From assembly GCA_001730085.1 (NCBI GenBank), contig MDLB01000107.1, forward strand, positions 1-64,000: a stretch of DNA of 64,000 nt, in the 5' to 3' direction. Source of the stretch: PVC group bacterium (ex Bugula neritina AB1) (GTDB lineage: Bacteria > GCA-001730085). The notes under the pieces were generated by a model. That model saw only the letters and a program-made list of their open reading frames with translations, did no database searches and was not told the DNA's origin. Shown here in pieces: positions 1 through 9,185 of the stretch (its first letter is position 1; each line of letters opens with the position of its first letter). A program made the position numbers and the translations under genes.

Positions 1-1
1 A

Positions 2-1201
2 ATACATGTTTATGCTTTAGCTCCTGTAAGTGAAGTAAGCACAGAAAATTTCTGTTACATTTGTCGTAAACAGTTTAGTCGCAAATCCAATTTAAATCAG
101 CATTTTAAAAATATTCATACTGATGAAAGACCTTTTGGGTCTAGCCTTAGTAATAAAAATTGTAAGACCTCCTCCAGTTTAAATGAGCATTGTAATAAAA
201 AAACTGTGCCCTGTACCAATTGTGCTAAAAAGTTTACGAGCACCACCAATTTCAATCGGCATTTTAAAGAGACTCATACTGATAAAAAATTTTTTTTCTG
301 TAACTTTTGTAGTAAAAATTTTGCGCTAGAATGCTCTCTAAATCAGCATCTTAAGACTCATCTTGCGAAAAAACTTTTTGCCTGTAGCATTTGTAATAAA
401 AAGTATAAGCAATCCTCAAGTTTAGATACTCATCTTAAGACTCATAGTGAGAAAAATCCTTTTCCCTGTGAACTTTGTCCTAAAAGCTTTAAGTACCTCT
501 CCACTTTAAGACGGCATTTGAAAGAGAATCATACTGATGAAAAAATTTTTTCCTGTAAATTTTGTAGTAAAAATTTTGCGCTAGAAGCCTCTCTAAGTCA
601 GCATCTTATGAGTCATAGTGAGGGAAAACTTTTTACCTGTAGCATTTGTAATAAAAAGTATAAGCAATCCTCAAGTTTAGCTAGGCATCTTAAGACTCAT
701 TCTGACTATTTATATAATCCCTCTGCAACAGCAAATCCCCCTCTGCAACAGCAGATCACTATGCAACATACAAATCCCTCTGTAACAGGATCTCCCTCTG
801 TAACAGGATCTCTCTCTGTAACAGGATCTCCCTCTGTAACAGGATCTCCCTCTGTAACAGGATCTCCCTCTGTAACAGGATCTCCCTCTGCAACAGGATC
901 TCCCTCTGCAACAGGATCTCCCTCTGCAACAGCACCTATAGCAAATCCAGATAATTTTTACGACATAAACGATTTAACTCCATACTCTCACATAATAAAT
1001 AAAATTCTTGGAACAGAAGCAACAGAAAATCCAGATAATTTTTACGAAATTTTTCCCGACATAAACGATTTAAGTCAACCCTCTGCAACAGCAGGTCCAT
1101 ATAATTTTCCCAAATTTTTTCTCGACATAAACTATTTAAGAGAACCCTCTGAAATGCCAAATGAAATTTTTGAACCAGAAGAATGTTTTACATCAACTTA
1201 A
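2..1201 (+). CDS. Tandem C2H2 zinc-finger protein, eukaryote-like (5' end outside window)
   Basis: The frame is open from base 2 with no in-frame ATG; GTG at 206 is an internal possibility, but a good finger (C-x2-C-x12-H-x4-H, about 53-118) lies upstream, so the gene probably starts outside the window. Visible are seven canonical C2H2 fingers plus one degenerate finger (about 122-200). Linkers such as HTDKKF and HSEKNPF resemble the eukaryotic HTGEKPF linker. After the fingers comes a low-complexity stretch of nine PSVTGS/PSATGS hexapeptides, then an acidic tail in which a PDNFY...DIN.L motif recurs. Tandem C2H2 arrays bind DNA or RNA in eukaryotes and are rare in bacteria. The inferred role is a host-directed effector (nucleomodulin) or a protein acquired from a eukaryote. 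No secretion signal can be judged because the N-terminus is missing. The fold call is firm; the function is open. Confidence 0.85.
   Translation: MHVYALAPVSEVSTENFCYICRKQFSRKSNLNQHFKNIHTDERPFGSSLSNKNCKTSSSLNEHCNKKTVPCTNCAKKFTSTTNFNRHFKETHTDKKFFFCNFCSKNFALECSLNQHLKTHLAKKLFACSICNKKYKQSSSLDTHLKTHSEKNPFPCELCPKSFKYLSTLRRHLKENHTDEKIFSCKFCSKNFALEASLSQHLMSHSEGKLFTCSICNKKYKQSSSLARHLKTHSDYLYNPSATANPPLQQQITMQHTNPSVTGSPSVTGSLSVTGSPSVTGSPSVTGSPSVTGSPSATGSPSATGSPSATAPIANPDNFYDINDLTPYSHIINKILGTEATENPDNFYEIFPDINDLSQPSATAGPYNFPKFFLDINYLREPSEMPNEIFEPEECFTST
206..715 (+). repeat. 255-bp tandem duplication of a three-finger block
   Basis: Fingers 2-4 (CTNC, CNFC, CSIC) and 5-7 (CELC, CKFC, CSIC) lie exactly 85 codons apart. 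Long identical DNA stretches persist, for example around 309-328 versus 564-583 and around 381-425 versus 636-680. This points to a recent in-frame duplication of about 206-460 into 461-715. Confidence 0.8.
776..937 (+). repeat. Nine 18-bp in-frame tandem repeats
   Basis: The unit ccctctgtaacaggatct occurs nine times without gaps and encodes PSVTGS. Copy 3 begins ctc, copies 7-9 carry gca (PSATGS) and the last ends in gcacct. The 18-bp period keeps the frame, so the copy number can vary without breaking the gene. It links the finger array to the acidic tail. Confidence 0.95.
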
Positions 1202-1794
1202 AAATAATAATTCTAGATAACTTATGGTAAGTAAAATTTTAAAACAGTACTATTTTTGTATCAATATAATGCCAATTATCAAGAATATATATTGTGATTA
1301 TTAGAAACTGGAGGATTCTAGAATTATTATCATTTCAAGCCGAGAAGAGCTCTTCCTTTAGGAGGATGTCAATCATGGTAATTAGTATAAGTTTTTTCTA
1401 TTGCTTCGCATATCTGTTTATAAATTGACGTATTTTTTTTGTAGGCTTTTTCCTTTAAAAACTCTTTAGTTTTTTTATCTACTAAGAAGGCTAACTCTAC
1501 AATTTTTTTTCATTGTTATTTTCTCTTTTTGAAGAAATAAAACTGTCAACTGGACCTTCTAAATCTCTAATACTTTAAGACTAAAGAACAAAAAATATCG
1601 ACAGTTTCCAAATATCTCAGACATTCATCTTCTTCCATATCATTGGATTGCTACTTTCATGATCAGCTGCGCGATCAGGAATTGTTCGGAAGTTGACATA
1701 CTCCAACCTCACAACTAAAGCACGTCTTTTTAGACAGATGATGGAATTTTTGAATGCATATTTAAAAAAAATAAAGTTAAATATTCATTTAAAA
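1202..1794. other. Intergenic, probably decayed coding sequence
   Basis: No intact gene is visible. On the minus strand about 1369-1502 reads as a 45-codon open stretch (VELAFLVDKKTKEFL...IEKTYTNYHD) with no start codon. A stop sits just before it, and an ATG in another frame lies next to a run of eight A. This looks like a frameshifted remnant of a small gene that I do not recognise. The rest is AT-rich without clear signals. Confidence 0.35.
1204..1330. repeat. 14-bp perfect inverted repeat flanking 99 bp
   Basis: ATAATAATTCTAGA at 1204-1217 is the exact reverse complement of 1317-1330. The left arm starts 3 bp after the zinc-finger stop codon. It could be the ends of a miniature element or a long-loop hairpin. 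There is no coding content between the arms. Confidence 0.6.
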
Positions 1795-4700
1795 TCAAAG
1801 GACCACCAACTGACCATTCCCAAGCATATCATCAAGGGCTATGGGGTTCTCCCCTGCTCCCAATAAGGTTATTACTATATCTGGCTCTAGGAAATCATTA
1901 CCACCATCAGCATCAATATAAAGTAACAAATCTTGGTCCAACACTCCTGTTTGACAAAACTCGCTAAGATTATCTCCCTCTACATAGTCCAAAACTTCGG
2001 AAATATCAATTTTATCAAGATCTGACTCCTCTGACGATATCGTTTTGATCAAAAAATCTCGGATAATATCATTCCCATCATTGACATCTTTATAAACAAA
2101 AGTGTCCGCCCCCCCATTACCTGTGAGGTCATCCATAGCAGCCCCTCCTATTAGGACGTCATCACCCGAGCTACCTTCGAGAATATCAGATTCAGGGGTT
2201 CCCCATATATATCCAGAAAAAGAAACCTCGGAGGTTGCGAAGTTGCTCTTCACTCCATCCGAGTCTTGCGTGACAAATATAAATGTTTTTTTCCCCATCA
2301 GAGCATCTTCACTCATATTTTTATATAGCAAGCCAGAAAGAAGCTCCACCATTGCATCTTCTAGGAGTGTTCCTCCTGCAAGATCTGTTAATGTAACTTG
2401 ATATGTCTCTTCTTGTTGCATAACAGAAGCAAGAACTTTTTGTCCTCCGTTTAGAGAAAAACTCGTCCGAGCACCAGGAGTCAAAGACAGCTCCATACCC
2501 CTAAATACCAAAAAGTCATTCTCTTCTACTATAAGACCCTTTATGTCTATTTGAAGATTATTATATCTTATCGTGTCGACATCAGAAACATAAGCGTTTT
2601 CCGTCGTTATAGGTATAAGCTCATTAGCTTTTCCCGAGACAAAGAGATCTTGTCCCGCTGAACCATCTCCATTCAAATCGAGATAGGAAGGCATTGTTGT
2701 CGCCCATTTATTGAAAGAGTAGCTGGCAAAATCTTTCATGTCTTGGTCCGATAAAGTCGTATTCCAAACTAAAACTTCCCCGATATCTCCTTTAAAAAAG
2801 TGGTCATAACCACCGATGAGTGAGTTCTGATTAGAGAGGTCTATGGTATTCACATTCATCCCCCCCAGTCCAATATGCCCTTCATCTTTCCCTTGAATAG
2901 AAACATTCTCAAGCTCTCCAACAAGCTCCCCATTCAAATAAATCTTTAAAGTTTTGTTCTCATCACTCTCACCTCTTGCATCATGAACAAAACCAACGGT
3001 ATAGAAAGTATTATCTTCTATTTCAGCAATAGCAAACGTTTTGTATTTATGATCATCATGCCAATCATTCGCGTTCCATGCTCCCGCATATAACTTACCA
3101 TCTTCCATGATATTCAAAGCATAACCACTGTGAACCGAACCTTGTTCATATAAAACTTGTTTTCCTCCATTATTCGTTCCTGACTTAAATACAAAAGCAA
3201 ATGATCTTTGATCATACCCTGCTTCAAGAGTATTGATATCTTGATGATTATCAATTTCTAGCATTTTTGAAGGAGAAAAACTCAGAGATGGATATCCATT
3301 CATACCCTCTTGGTTATAAATTGGGGCATAAATGTCATTAGATTGATAGGCATCATGCATATACTCCGATCCCGAGACATCCTTCCATTCAAGAATAGAA
3401 ACACCATTGATTAAGGACGTATCATCTCCGATCCCTAAAACATTTTGTGCATCCCAACGCGCCACTAAAGATGTCAATGGAAGCTTTCCAAATCTTGGCA
3501 TATCTGATTCATAAAGGTCCTCAAAGACATCTCCATCACTCACACTGATTTTAAACTTTGGAAGAATATCTTCTCCATAATGTTGAAAGGTAACCTCTCC
3601 TGTCAAAAGATCTTCGTGGGTAAACTCTTTCGAAATCACTCCTCTCACTTTAAAAGTCCCACCCTCTATTTCATCGACTTTAAAGCGTAAGGCGGACGGA
3701 GCAATATCAACATCCGAAACACCTATCATCTGATCTGTGACTTCAACAGTTTCTCCTTTATTAACACGCAAAGATGACTTCGTGACAACCGGCACATCTG
3801 TCATAATTTGAAGGTCATTAATAGCCTCTAAATTCAAGCCGGATATGTTTTCCAATGAAGCATGTTCAATATTAACAAAAATCTTTGATGTCCAGTCCAC
3901 TTGTTCCGAGAGATTTATAATTATTTTTTTAGGATCAGTTGAGGGGATTTCAATAGAAAGTATATCTTCTTCAAAAATCTCCTCCCCATTCTCATCCCTC
4001 ATTGAAACTTTTTCTAAAAGGTCGACACCTTCAACAACTCTAACCTCTTCATTAAAAAAGATCGATATTTTACCTTCATTTATGTTGACCTTATTCGTGA
4101 CATACATCGGATTAGTGAGATCTATATTTATGCGAGCTGTAACCTGTTCTGCCATATCTCCTTCCAAGTTTTCTGAATTAATCTCACATTCAAAAAAGTC
4201 CTGATCTTGAAAAGAGGGCATTTGTCCGTTTATATCAGAACTCCCTAAATCAATTGACCAATAACCGTTTTTTTGAGCTTGCGTGACATACTCATAGGTC
4301 ACAGTATCAAAAGTAAATCTCACCTCAACCTTTGCATATTGATCCACATACCCTTCCAATAAAGGATTTGTCGTAGATTGAGCTTCTTTTGTTAAAAGGA
4401 GAGTTTCTCTGGATTCCCGAGTACTTGGAACAAGAAAAGAAATATCTGTCTCTGCTTTAGAAGCATTGCTATTTTCCACATCGGCCATAGAAACTATGAT
4501 ATGGTCTCCCATTCTAACCGTAGCACCACTCCCTAAAGTGATCGAGAATTTTTCTGCATAACCCGAAACTTCATCCAAAGGCACTATAGCTGGCGAATCT
4601 CCAAAGCTCCTAGCATTCGTCACCGACAATGATGCCATTGTGATCGATGAGACTTTTACAGGTTCTGAAAACTGCAATAAAAAACCATCATCTTTTATTC

Positions 4701-7700
4701 CATCAGCATCACTGTCAAGAGCCACAATCGGATCAAAAGCTGCTGCCATCGGACGAGCAAGGTTCGGTAAATCATAGATAAAGTTAGAACTTGCCTTGTT
4801 CCCATTGAGATCTTCGATTTGAGATTTCTCTAATGTGACTGTATTAGAAGCGTCAACTGTCGCAGAATAAGCCAGCTCGATCATAAATTCTTTGGCATAA
4901 AGAGCGCCCCCGATCTCTTTAGCATTAAGAGTTTTAAATTCAGCATCTACCCCCCAGGTATTGGAGTCCAAAATGAAATCACTCAAACTCAAATCTTCTG
5001 TTTTCAAATATTCCGATGCAGAAAAAATCAGTTGGTCTCCTCGACTATAAAGAGTGTCTTCATCAGCATCATAAACTCTCAAGGACTGCATCATAGGCGA
5101 AGAAATATCTGGAACTTCTAAAACAAGGTTCTCAGTAGGAAATTCTCCTGTATCTAACTCGAGGAACTCTTTTTGGATCTCAAAAGTATCTCCTTCGATG
5201 ATATTAGCATTCTCACCCAAAACTATCCTAAAAGTATCAGAGTAATTACCTTGAATATTCAAAGCTTCAAGAGTCGCCGAGTCTCCAAAAGTTTTACTCG
5301 GTCCAACAGGTACGATTTTTTCTAACGTAAGCTCCGAAACGGAAACAGCATCAGCGAAAGTGATCAAAAGACGATTATCTTTCACCCCATCTCCCATGGG
5401 CAAGTCTTCTGCCTCTACGACCGTTGACAACGAATCAATTTCTACTTCGTTTAAAACATCTAACTCATAGTTATTGATCAGCTCTAAGCCTTCACCATCT
5501 TCTGCAAAGACATTAAATTTGTATCGTTTCTTTTCCTCATAGTCTGGTGATTGGTTAAAAAATAGATAACCTTTTTCAGGATCTATCGTAAAAACTTCCA
5601 GATCAATTGCATCCAAAAAGTAGGTAATATCTTCGTCATATTCCCCAAAGTTATCAAAGGCTTGAAAGTCATGAACAATTTTATCTATCGGTAGATTCTC
5701 TCTAACTGTCAAATTTTCTACACTCTCAAACATAGGGCCTTCATCATCTTCATTCACAACATTAATCCGAATATCCTGTGTGATTTGAGTGCTTTGATCA
5801 TCTCTAGCTGTTAAAATAAGTTCATAGAAGGTCTTTTGCTCATAATCAGAAATCTCCTTTAAAAAAAGTTCCCCCGAACTAGCATCAATAGCAAAGCTCT
5901 CTACATCTTCACCTCCTAGGGCATAAACTATATTAGAATTGGTCTGATCCGTGGATTTCCCATAAACCTGTGGATCATAAAGAGCTTCCTGTACAGGTGC
6001 ATTTTCAACAACACTCACCTCTTTTGTGTCTCCTCCTACAAAAAAGAGAAGGTTTTTTGTATCAAAATATTGAAAGTCAGAAGATTGAGAATACTCTTCG
6101 TTATAGTTTCCATAAAGATCTATCACGTCTCTTTTCTCAATTTTGATCCCTACAGGAAAAGCCTCAACGGCATCACTCCCTTCTGGTGGAGAGACTTGAA
6201 AGGTCCAAGTAACACCATCCTCACTTATTACATTGTCAACCACCCATTTGGAACGATCTAAATCGTTTTGGTCCATATCCACCAACATAATATCTTCTGC
6301 CGTAAAGGAAGTCCCAACACTATGGCTAAAAATCAGCGTATACGTAATCGGGCCATAAGCCATTTCAAAATCGACACTGTCTGATATCTCCAGAACTTTG
6401 GGCGACTCTGCATGAACCTCAAGTGTTGATAAAGAGGTTATCCCTCTATAATCCGATTCCCCAAGATAAGTGATCGAAGCTATTCTTTCTCCGCTTTTAA
6501 CTTCTCCGGATATATTTCTCAACTTCACCGCCTCAACAAGACTTTTGATTTCTTCGCCAGAAAAAACCTCTCCATCATTTTTGGAAAAAGTCAAAGATCG
6601 ATCAACCGATGAATAAATATAATCAACACCTTCTGTATCCCCGACTTGGACATTATCCATGACTTTATTCATTTCCATCGACAGAAGTGTATCAACAGAA
6701 ATCTGATCGGTAGCAGTGTCCAGTCCTTCTCCACTAAAGACTATCTCAACTTTTTTGATATCCATTAGAGAAGGCGCTTGAAGTGTCGAACAAAAGCTCA
6801 CTCCTTCGAAAATCGATGCTTTATTCACCTGGTGGGTGATCATTCTTTGGGCACCCTCTTCGGAATCACTCAAGTCAACCTCTTCAAGATCATTGATATT
6901 AATATCTAAAACCCTTATTAAACGTTGGCCATCCTCATAAAGTAACTCTATCTCAAGTTCATAATTTTGTTTTTCTGCAAAGTTGGGAACCTCAATAAAT
7001 CTCAAAAAACCATCTTCATCTATTTGAAAAAAAGCCGCATCTTTTCCAGCTAAAGTATAGGTAACATTAGAATCTTCGGCTAAAGAATTTGCACTATAAA
7101 TGATAGCTTGATCCGCAATATGTTCAGAAATATCTATCATATCTAAAGATTCTTGTGGTCTCTCTAAATCAATACCTAAGTCAGAAGCCGCAATATCTCT
7201 CAATTCTTCATAAACACTTGTATCTAAGACATCTTCTTTGAGATTATTCTGTAAATAGGTCAAAACCTCCTCTGAAGTTAATCCTTTTTCATTTTCCATG
7301 GCAGAAATACCCGCCAACACTTTCCCGTATTGATTAACCTCACTAACTTCATTACCATCAGCATCAATCAATGGAATGATGGGGGTGCTTAAAATATCAA
7401 TATCACCTAAGCCCATCGCCTTACCTATATTCTTATTAGCTGTGGAGATTTTTTCTTGGATATTTTCTCCTAGCAAATCCCCTATCGGCTCAACAAGTCC
7501 TCCTTGACTCAAAGGAATCCCCAATTGGCGAACAGCCATTTCTGTCAGATTTGTAACATTCATCGTGAAAGACGTTGATTCAGTATCAATATAGCCTATC
7601 GATCTTGCTGTCATTTCAAAGTCTTTAGCTTCCCCTGTTCCTTCATCAATATAATCAGGCCCCAAAGAAGCATCAGAAACCTCCAACAATACGGCTCCCT

Positions 7701-8514
7701 CATAAGAAGAGCGTAGTGTCACTTGAAACTCTCCAGAATAATCCAACTTAACCCCTGCCGCAAGGATTTCTCCAGCTTGTCCATACATCATTAAGGACAA
7801 GCCATGATTGGGAACAACCGGCCCCCAAACAAACTTCCCTTTAACTTTATTGGAGTGATCTTCCGAACCTCCCCAAGCAACCCAGCTCCCCAGAAGACCT
7901 AAAAACCCTCCGACACCTAAAAGAGAAGTTGTGACATTGGTTCCACCAAAAAACTTAAAAGAAAAGTCATCGGCAAAAACACCTTTTTCAACCTGATTAT
8001 CCGAAAATCTTTCTCCATCAAAAGGGATCAAGCTCATGTGGTCACTATAAAAGTCAACATGTTGATCAAACGTTTCCCACACATCTTTGTCCCCAATCAT
8101 GCCAAAGAGAAGCTCTTTTTCACCATAGGCATAAATCAAATAAAGCCCATAGTCTAGCTCGACACCCATAGGAACATCCCAAGAGTTTAAAGTGTAGTCA
8201 GAAGCAAATGCCGATGGCAATGTTATAAAAGCACCATAGCTCTCACTAAAAAAATCGAAAAAAGTGAGGGTCACACCATTCGCATATTGCACGTGAACAT
8301 CATCTTCCTTTACCGCCACTATAAAACTTTCAATATCAGCCACTTCGCCCATATCTATGTTTTTATTTAAAACAAGGTATTCACACCCAGCTTGAACATT
8401 AACCTGCGTGTCTTCAAATATTTCAAATCTCTCAACTTTATCCGCACTTTTGACAATCAAAAGACATGTCGGTTGTTTGTGCTTCATTCCGCTAAAAAAG
8501 TGACTTTCTGACAT
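1795..8514 (-). CDS. Giant type I-secreted adhesin (cadherin/Ig-like/LamG/RTX), 2,239 aa
   Basis: There is no Sec signal. The N-terminal region (about 1-190) is followed by a Gly-rich hydrophobic segment (about 194-215, GVGGFLGLLGSWVAWGG), a layout like the retention module of LapA/BapA adhesins. Cadherin-like repeats lie at about 462-545, 838-920 and 921-1020. SbsA-type Ig-like repeats follow in about 1025-1450 (two copies share DSDADGIKDDG-like and SFGDS motifs), then a CSPG-like repeat at about 1571-1670 and a LamG-like lectin domain at about 1675-1940. RTX motifs (GSSGDDVLIGG, GNGGADTFVY) lie near 2105-2140, followed by the type I secretion target tail. Start ATG at 8514 has AGGAG six bases upstream. 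The TolC/ABC/HlyD set at 36.3-40.9 kb is its likely exporter. Inferred role: surface attachment to cells or particles. Confidence 0.88.
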   Translation of the reverse strand: MSESHFFSGMKHKQPTCLLIVKSADKVERFEIFEDTQVNVQAGCEYLVLNKNIDMGEVADIESFIVAVKEDDVHVQYANGVTLTFFDFFSESYGAFITLPSAFASDYTLNSWDVPMGVELDYGLYLIYAYGEKELLFGMIGDKDVWETFDQHVDFYSDHMSLIPFDGERFSDNQVEKGVFADDFSFKFFGGTNVTTSLLGVGGFLGLLGSWVAWGGSEDHSNKVKGKFVWGPVVPNHGLSLMMYGQAGEILAAGVKLDYSGEFQVTLRSSYEGAVLLEVSDASLGPDYIDEGTGEAKDFEMTARSIGYIDTESTSFTMNVTNLTEMAVRQLGIPLSQGGLVEPIGDLLGENIQEKISTANKNIGKAMGLGDIDILSTPIIPLIDADGNEVSEVNQYGKVLAGISAMENEKGLTSEEVLTYLQNNLKEDVLDTSVYEELRDIAASDLGIDLERPQESLDMIDISEHIADQAIIYSANSLAEDSNVTYTLAGKDAAFFQIDEDGFLRFIEVPNFAEKQNYELEIELLYEDGQRLIRVLDININDLEEVDLSDSEEGAQRMITHQVNKASIFEGVSFCSTLQAPSLMDIKKVEIVFSGEGLDTATDQISVDTLLSMEMNKVMDNVQVGDTEGVDYIYSSVDRSLTFSKNDGEVFSGEEIKSLVEAVKLRNISGEVKSGERIASITYLGESDYRGITSLSTLEVHAESPKVLEISDSVDFEMAYGPITYTLIFSHSVGTSFTAEDIMLVDMDQNDLDRSKWVVDNVISEDGVTWTFQVSPPEGSDAVEAFPVGIKIEKRDVIDLYGNYNEEYSQSSDFQYFDTKNLLFFVGGDTKEVSVVENAPVQEALYDPQVYGKSTDQTNSNIVYALGGEDVESFAIDASSGELFLKEISDYEQKTFYELILTARDDQSTQITQDIRINVVNEDDEGPMFESVENLTVRENLPIDKIVHDFQAFDNFGEYDEDITYFLDAIDLEVFTIDPEKGYLFFNQSPDYEEKKRYKFNVFAEDGEGLELINNYELDVLNEVEIDSLSTVVEAEDLPMGDGVKDNRLLITFADAVSVSELTLEKIVPVGPSKTFGDSATLEALNIQGNYSDTFRIVLGENANIIEGDTFEIQKEFLELDTGEFPTENLVLEVPDISSPMMQSLRVYDADEDTLYSRGDQLIFSASEYLKTEDLSLSDFILDSNTWGVDAEFKTLNAKEIGGALYAKEFMIELAYSATVDASNTVTLEKSQIEDLNGNKASSNFIYDLPNLARPMAAAFDPIVALDSDADGIKDDGFLLQFSEPVKVSSITMASLSVTNARSFGDSPAIVPLDEVSGYAEKFSITLGSGATVRMGDHIIVSMADVENSNASKAETDISFLVPSTRESRETLLLTKEAQSTTNPLLEGYVDQYAKVEVRFTFDTVTYEYVTQAQKNGYWSIDLGSSDINGQMPSFQDQDFFECEINSENLEGDMAEQVTARINIDLTNPMYVTNKVNINEGKISIFFNEEVRVVEGVDLLEKVSMRDENGEEIFEEDILSIEIPSTDPKKIIINLSEQVDWTSKIFVNIEHASLENISGLNLEAINDLQIMTDVPVVTKSSLRVNKGETVEVTDQMIGVSDVDIAPSALRFKVDEIEGGTFKVRGVISKEFTHEDLLTGEVTFQHYGEDILPKFKISVSDGDVFEDLYESDMPRFGKLPLTSLVARWDAQNVLGIGDDTSLINGVSILEWKDVSGSEYMHDAYQSNDIYAPIYNQEGMNGYPSLSFSPSKMLEIDNHQDINTLEAGYDQRSFAFVFKSGTNNGGKQVLYEQGSVHSGYALNIMEDGKLYAGAWNANDWHDDHKYKTFAIAEIEDNTFYTVGFVHDARGESDENKTLKIYLNGELVGELENVSIQGKDEGHIGLGGMNVNTIDLSNQNSLIGGYDHFFKGDIGEVLVWNTTLSDQDMKDFASYSFNKWATTMPSYLDLNGDGSAGQDLFVSGKANELIPITTENAYVSDVDTIRYNNLQIDIKGLIVEENDFLVFRGMELSLTPGARTSFSLNGGQKVLASVMQQEETYQVTLTDLAGGTLLEDAMVELLSGLLYKNMSEDALMGKKTFIFVTQDSDGVKSNFATSEVSFSGYIWGTPESDILEGSSGDDVLIGGAAMDDLTGNGGADTFVYKDVNDGNDIIRDFLIKTISSEESDLDKIDISEVLDYVEGDNLSEFCQTGVLDQDLLLYIDADGGNDFLEPDIVITLLGAGENPIALDDMLGNGQLVVL

Positions 8515-9185
8515 TTGAAACTCCTCATTTCACTTAAAAGGTCGCTCAAGACTTATCTCTTCTTCAAAACCGGCATAAAAATGATAAGCCGCTTATCGGC
8601 GATCTCTTTCCCTTCTAAACATTTGAAATCATGTTGAGCGTTCTCTAATAATCATCTCGACATTTTTTCTTTATATTCTTTTAAAATTTTTTGTCCCTTT
8701 GAAAAAAGCCAGATAGCTAATATATTTAAAAACTTTTCCCAAAGCGAAAGACTGTTGTTCGAACTCTTTCAAGAAATCTCTTCGTGTATTTCACAACAAT
8801 CTCATAGGTGTGATTATTTATGATTCCCTCAAAAAGTATTATACAATTTCACAGGTATTTTTTTTATATTTTTTTTTATTTAAAAATTAACCTGTCCTAA
8901 AAAAGACATATTTTCCTAATCCGCTTTTCATTAATAAAGCAGAAAGTTTTTCACAAGGAAATTCAAAAGATGTTGGAGAATATTGAAAAGCTGCGGGAAA
9001 CATTGTAAGTCTCATTTCCATGAATCATCGGGGGGATTTCACAATAATCTCGCTTCATTATATGTCTTTACCACACACCCCCCAAAAAAAGCAAAAAGGA
9101 TTCAAAATAAAAAAATTTTAACACTTAGATTACTCTATCTCAAAATTCAATAGTCAAAATTCCTTCTATAAGAAGATCTCTCTTC
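8515..9185. other. Intergenic, with hairpin 8583-8597
   Basis: AT-rich and without a gene. A perfect 6-bp hairpin (GATAAG, 3-nt loop, CTTATC) lies 69 bp upstream of the adhesin start. On the minus strand it is followed by ATTTTTATG, so it could be a weak terminator or an attenuator in the adhesin leader. No convincing promoter was found. Confidence 0.4.
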
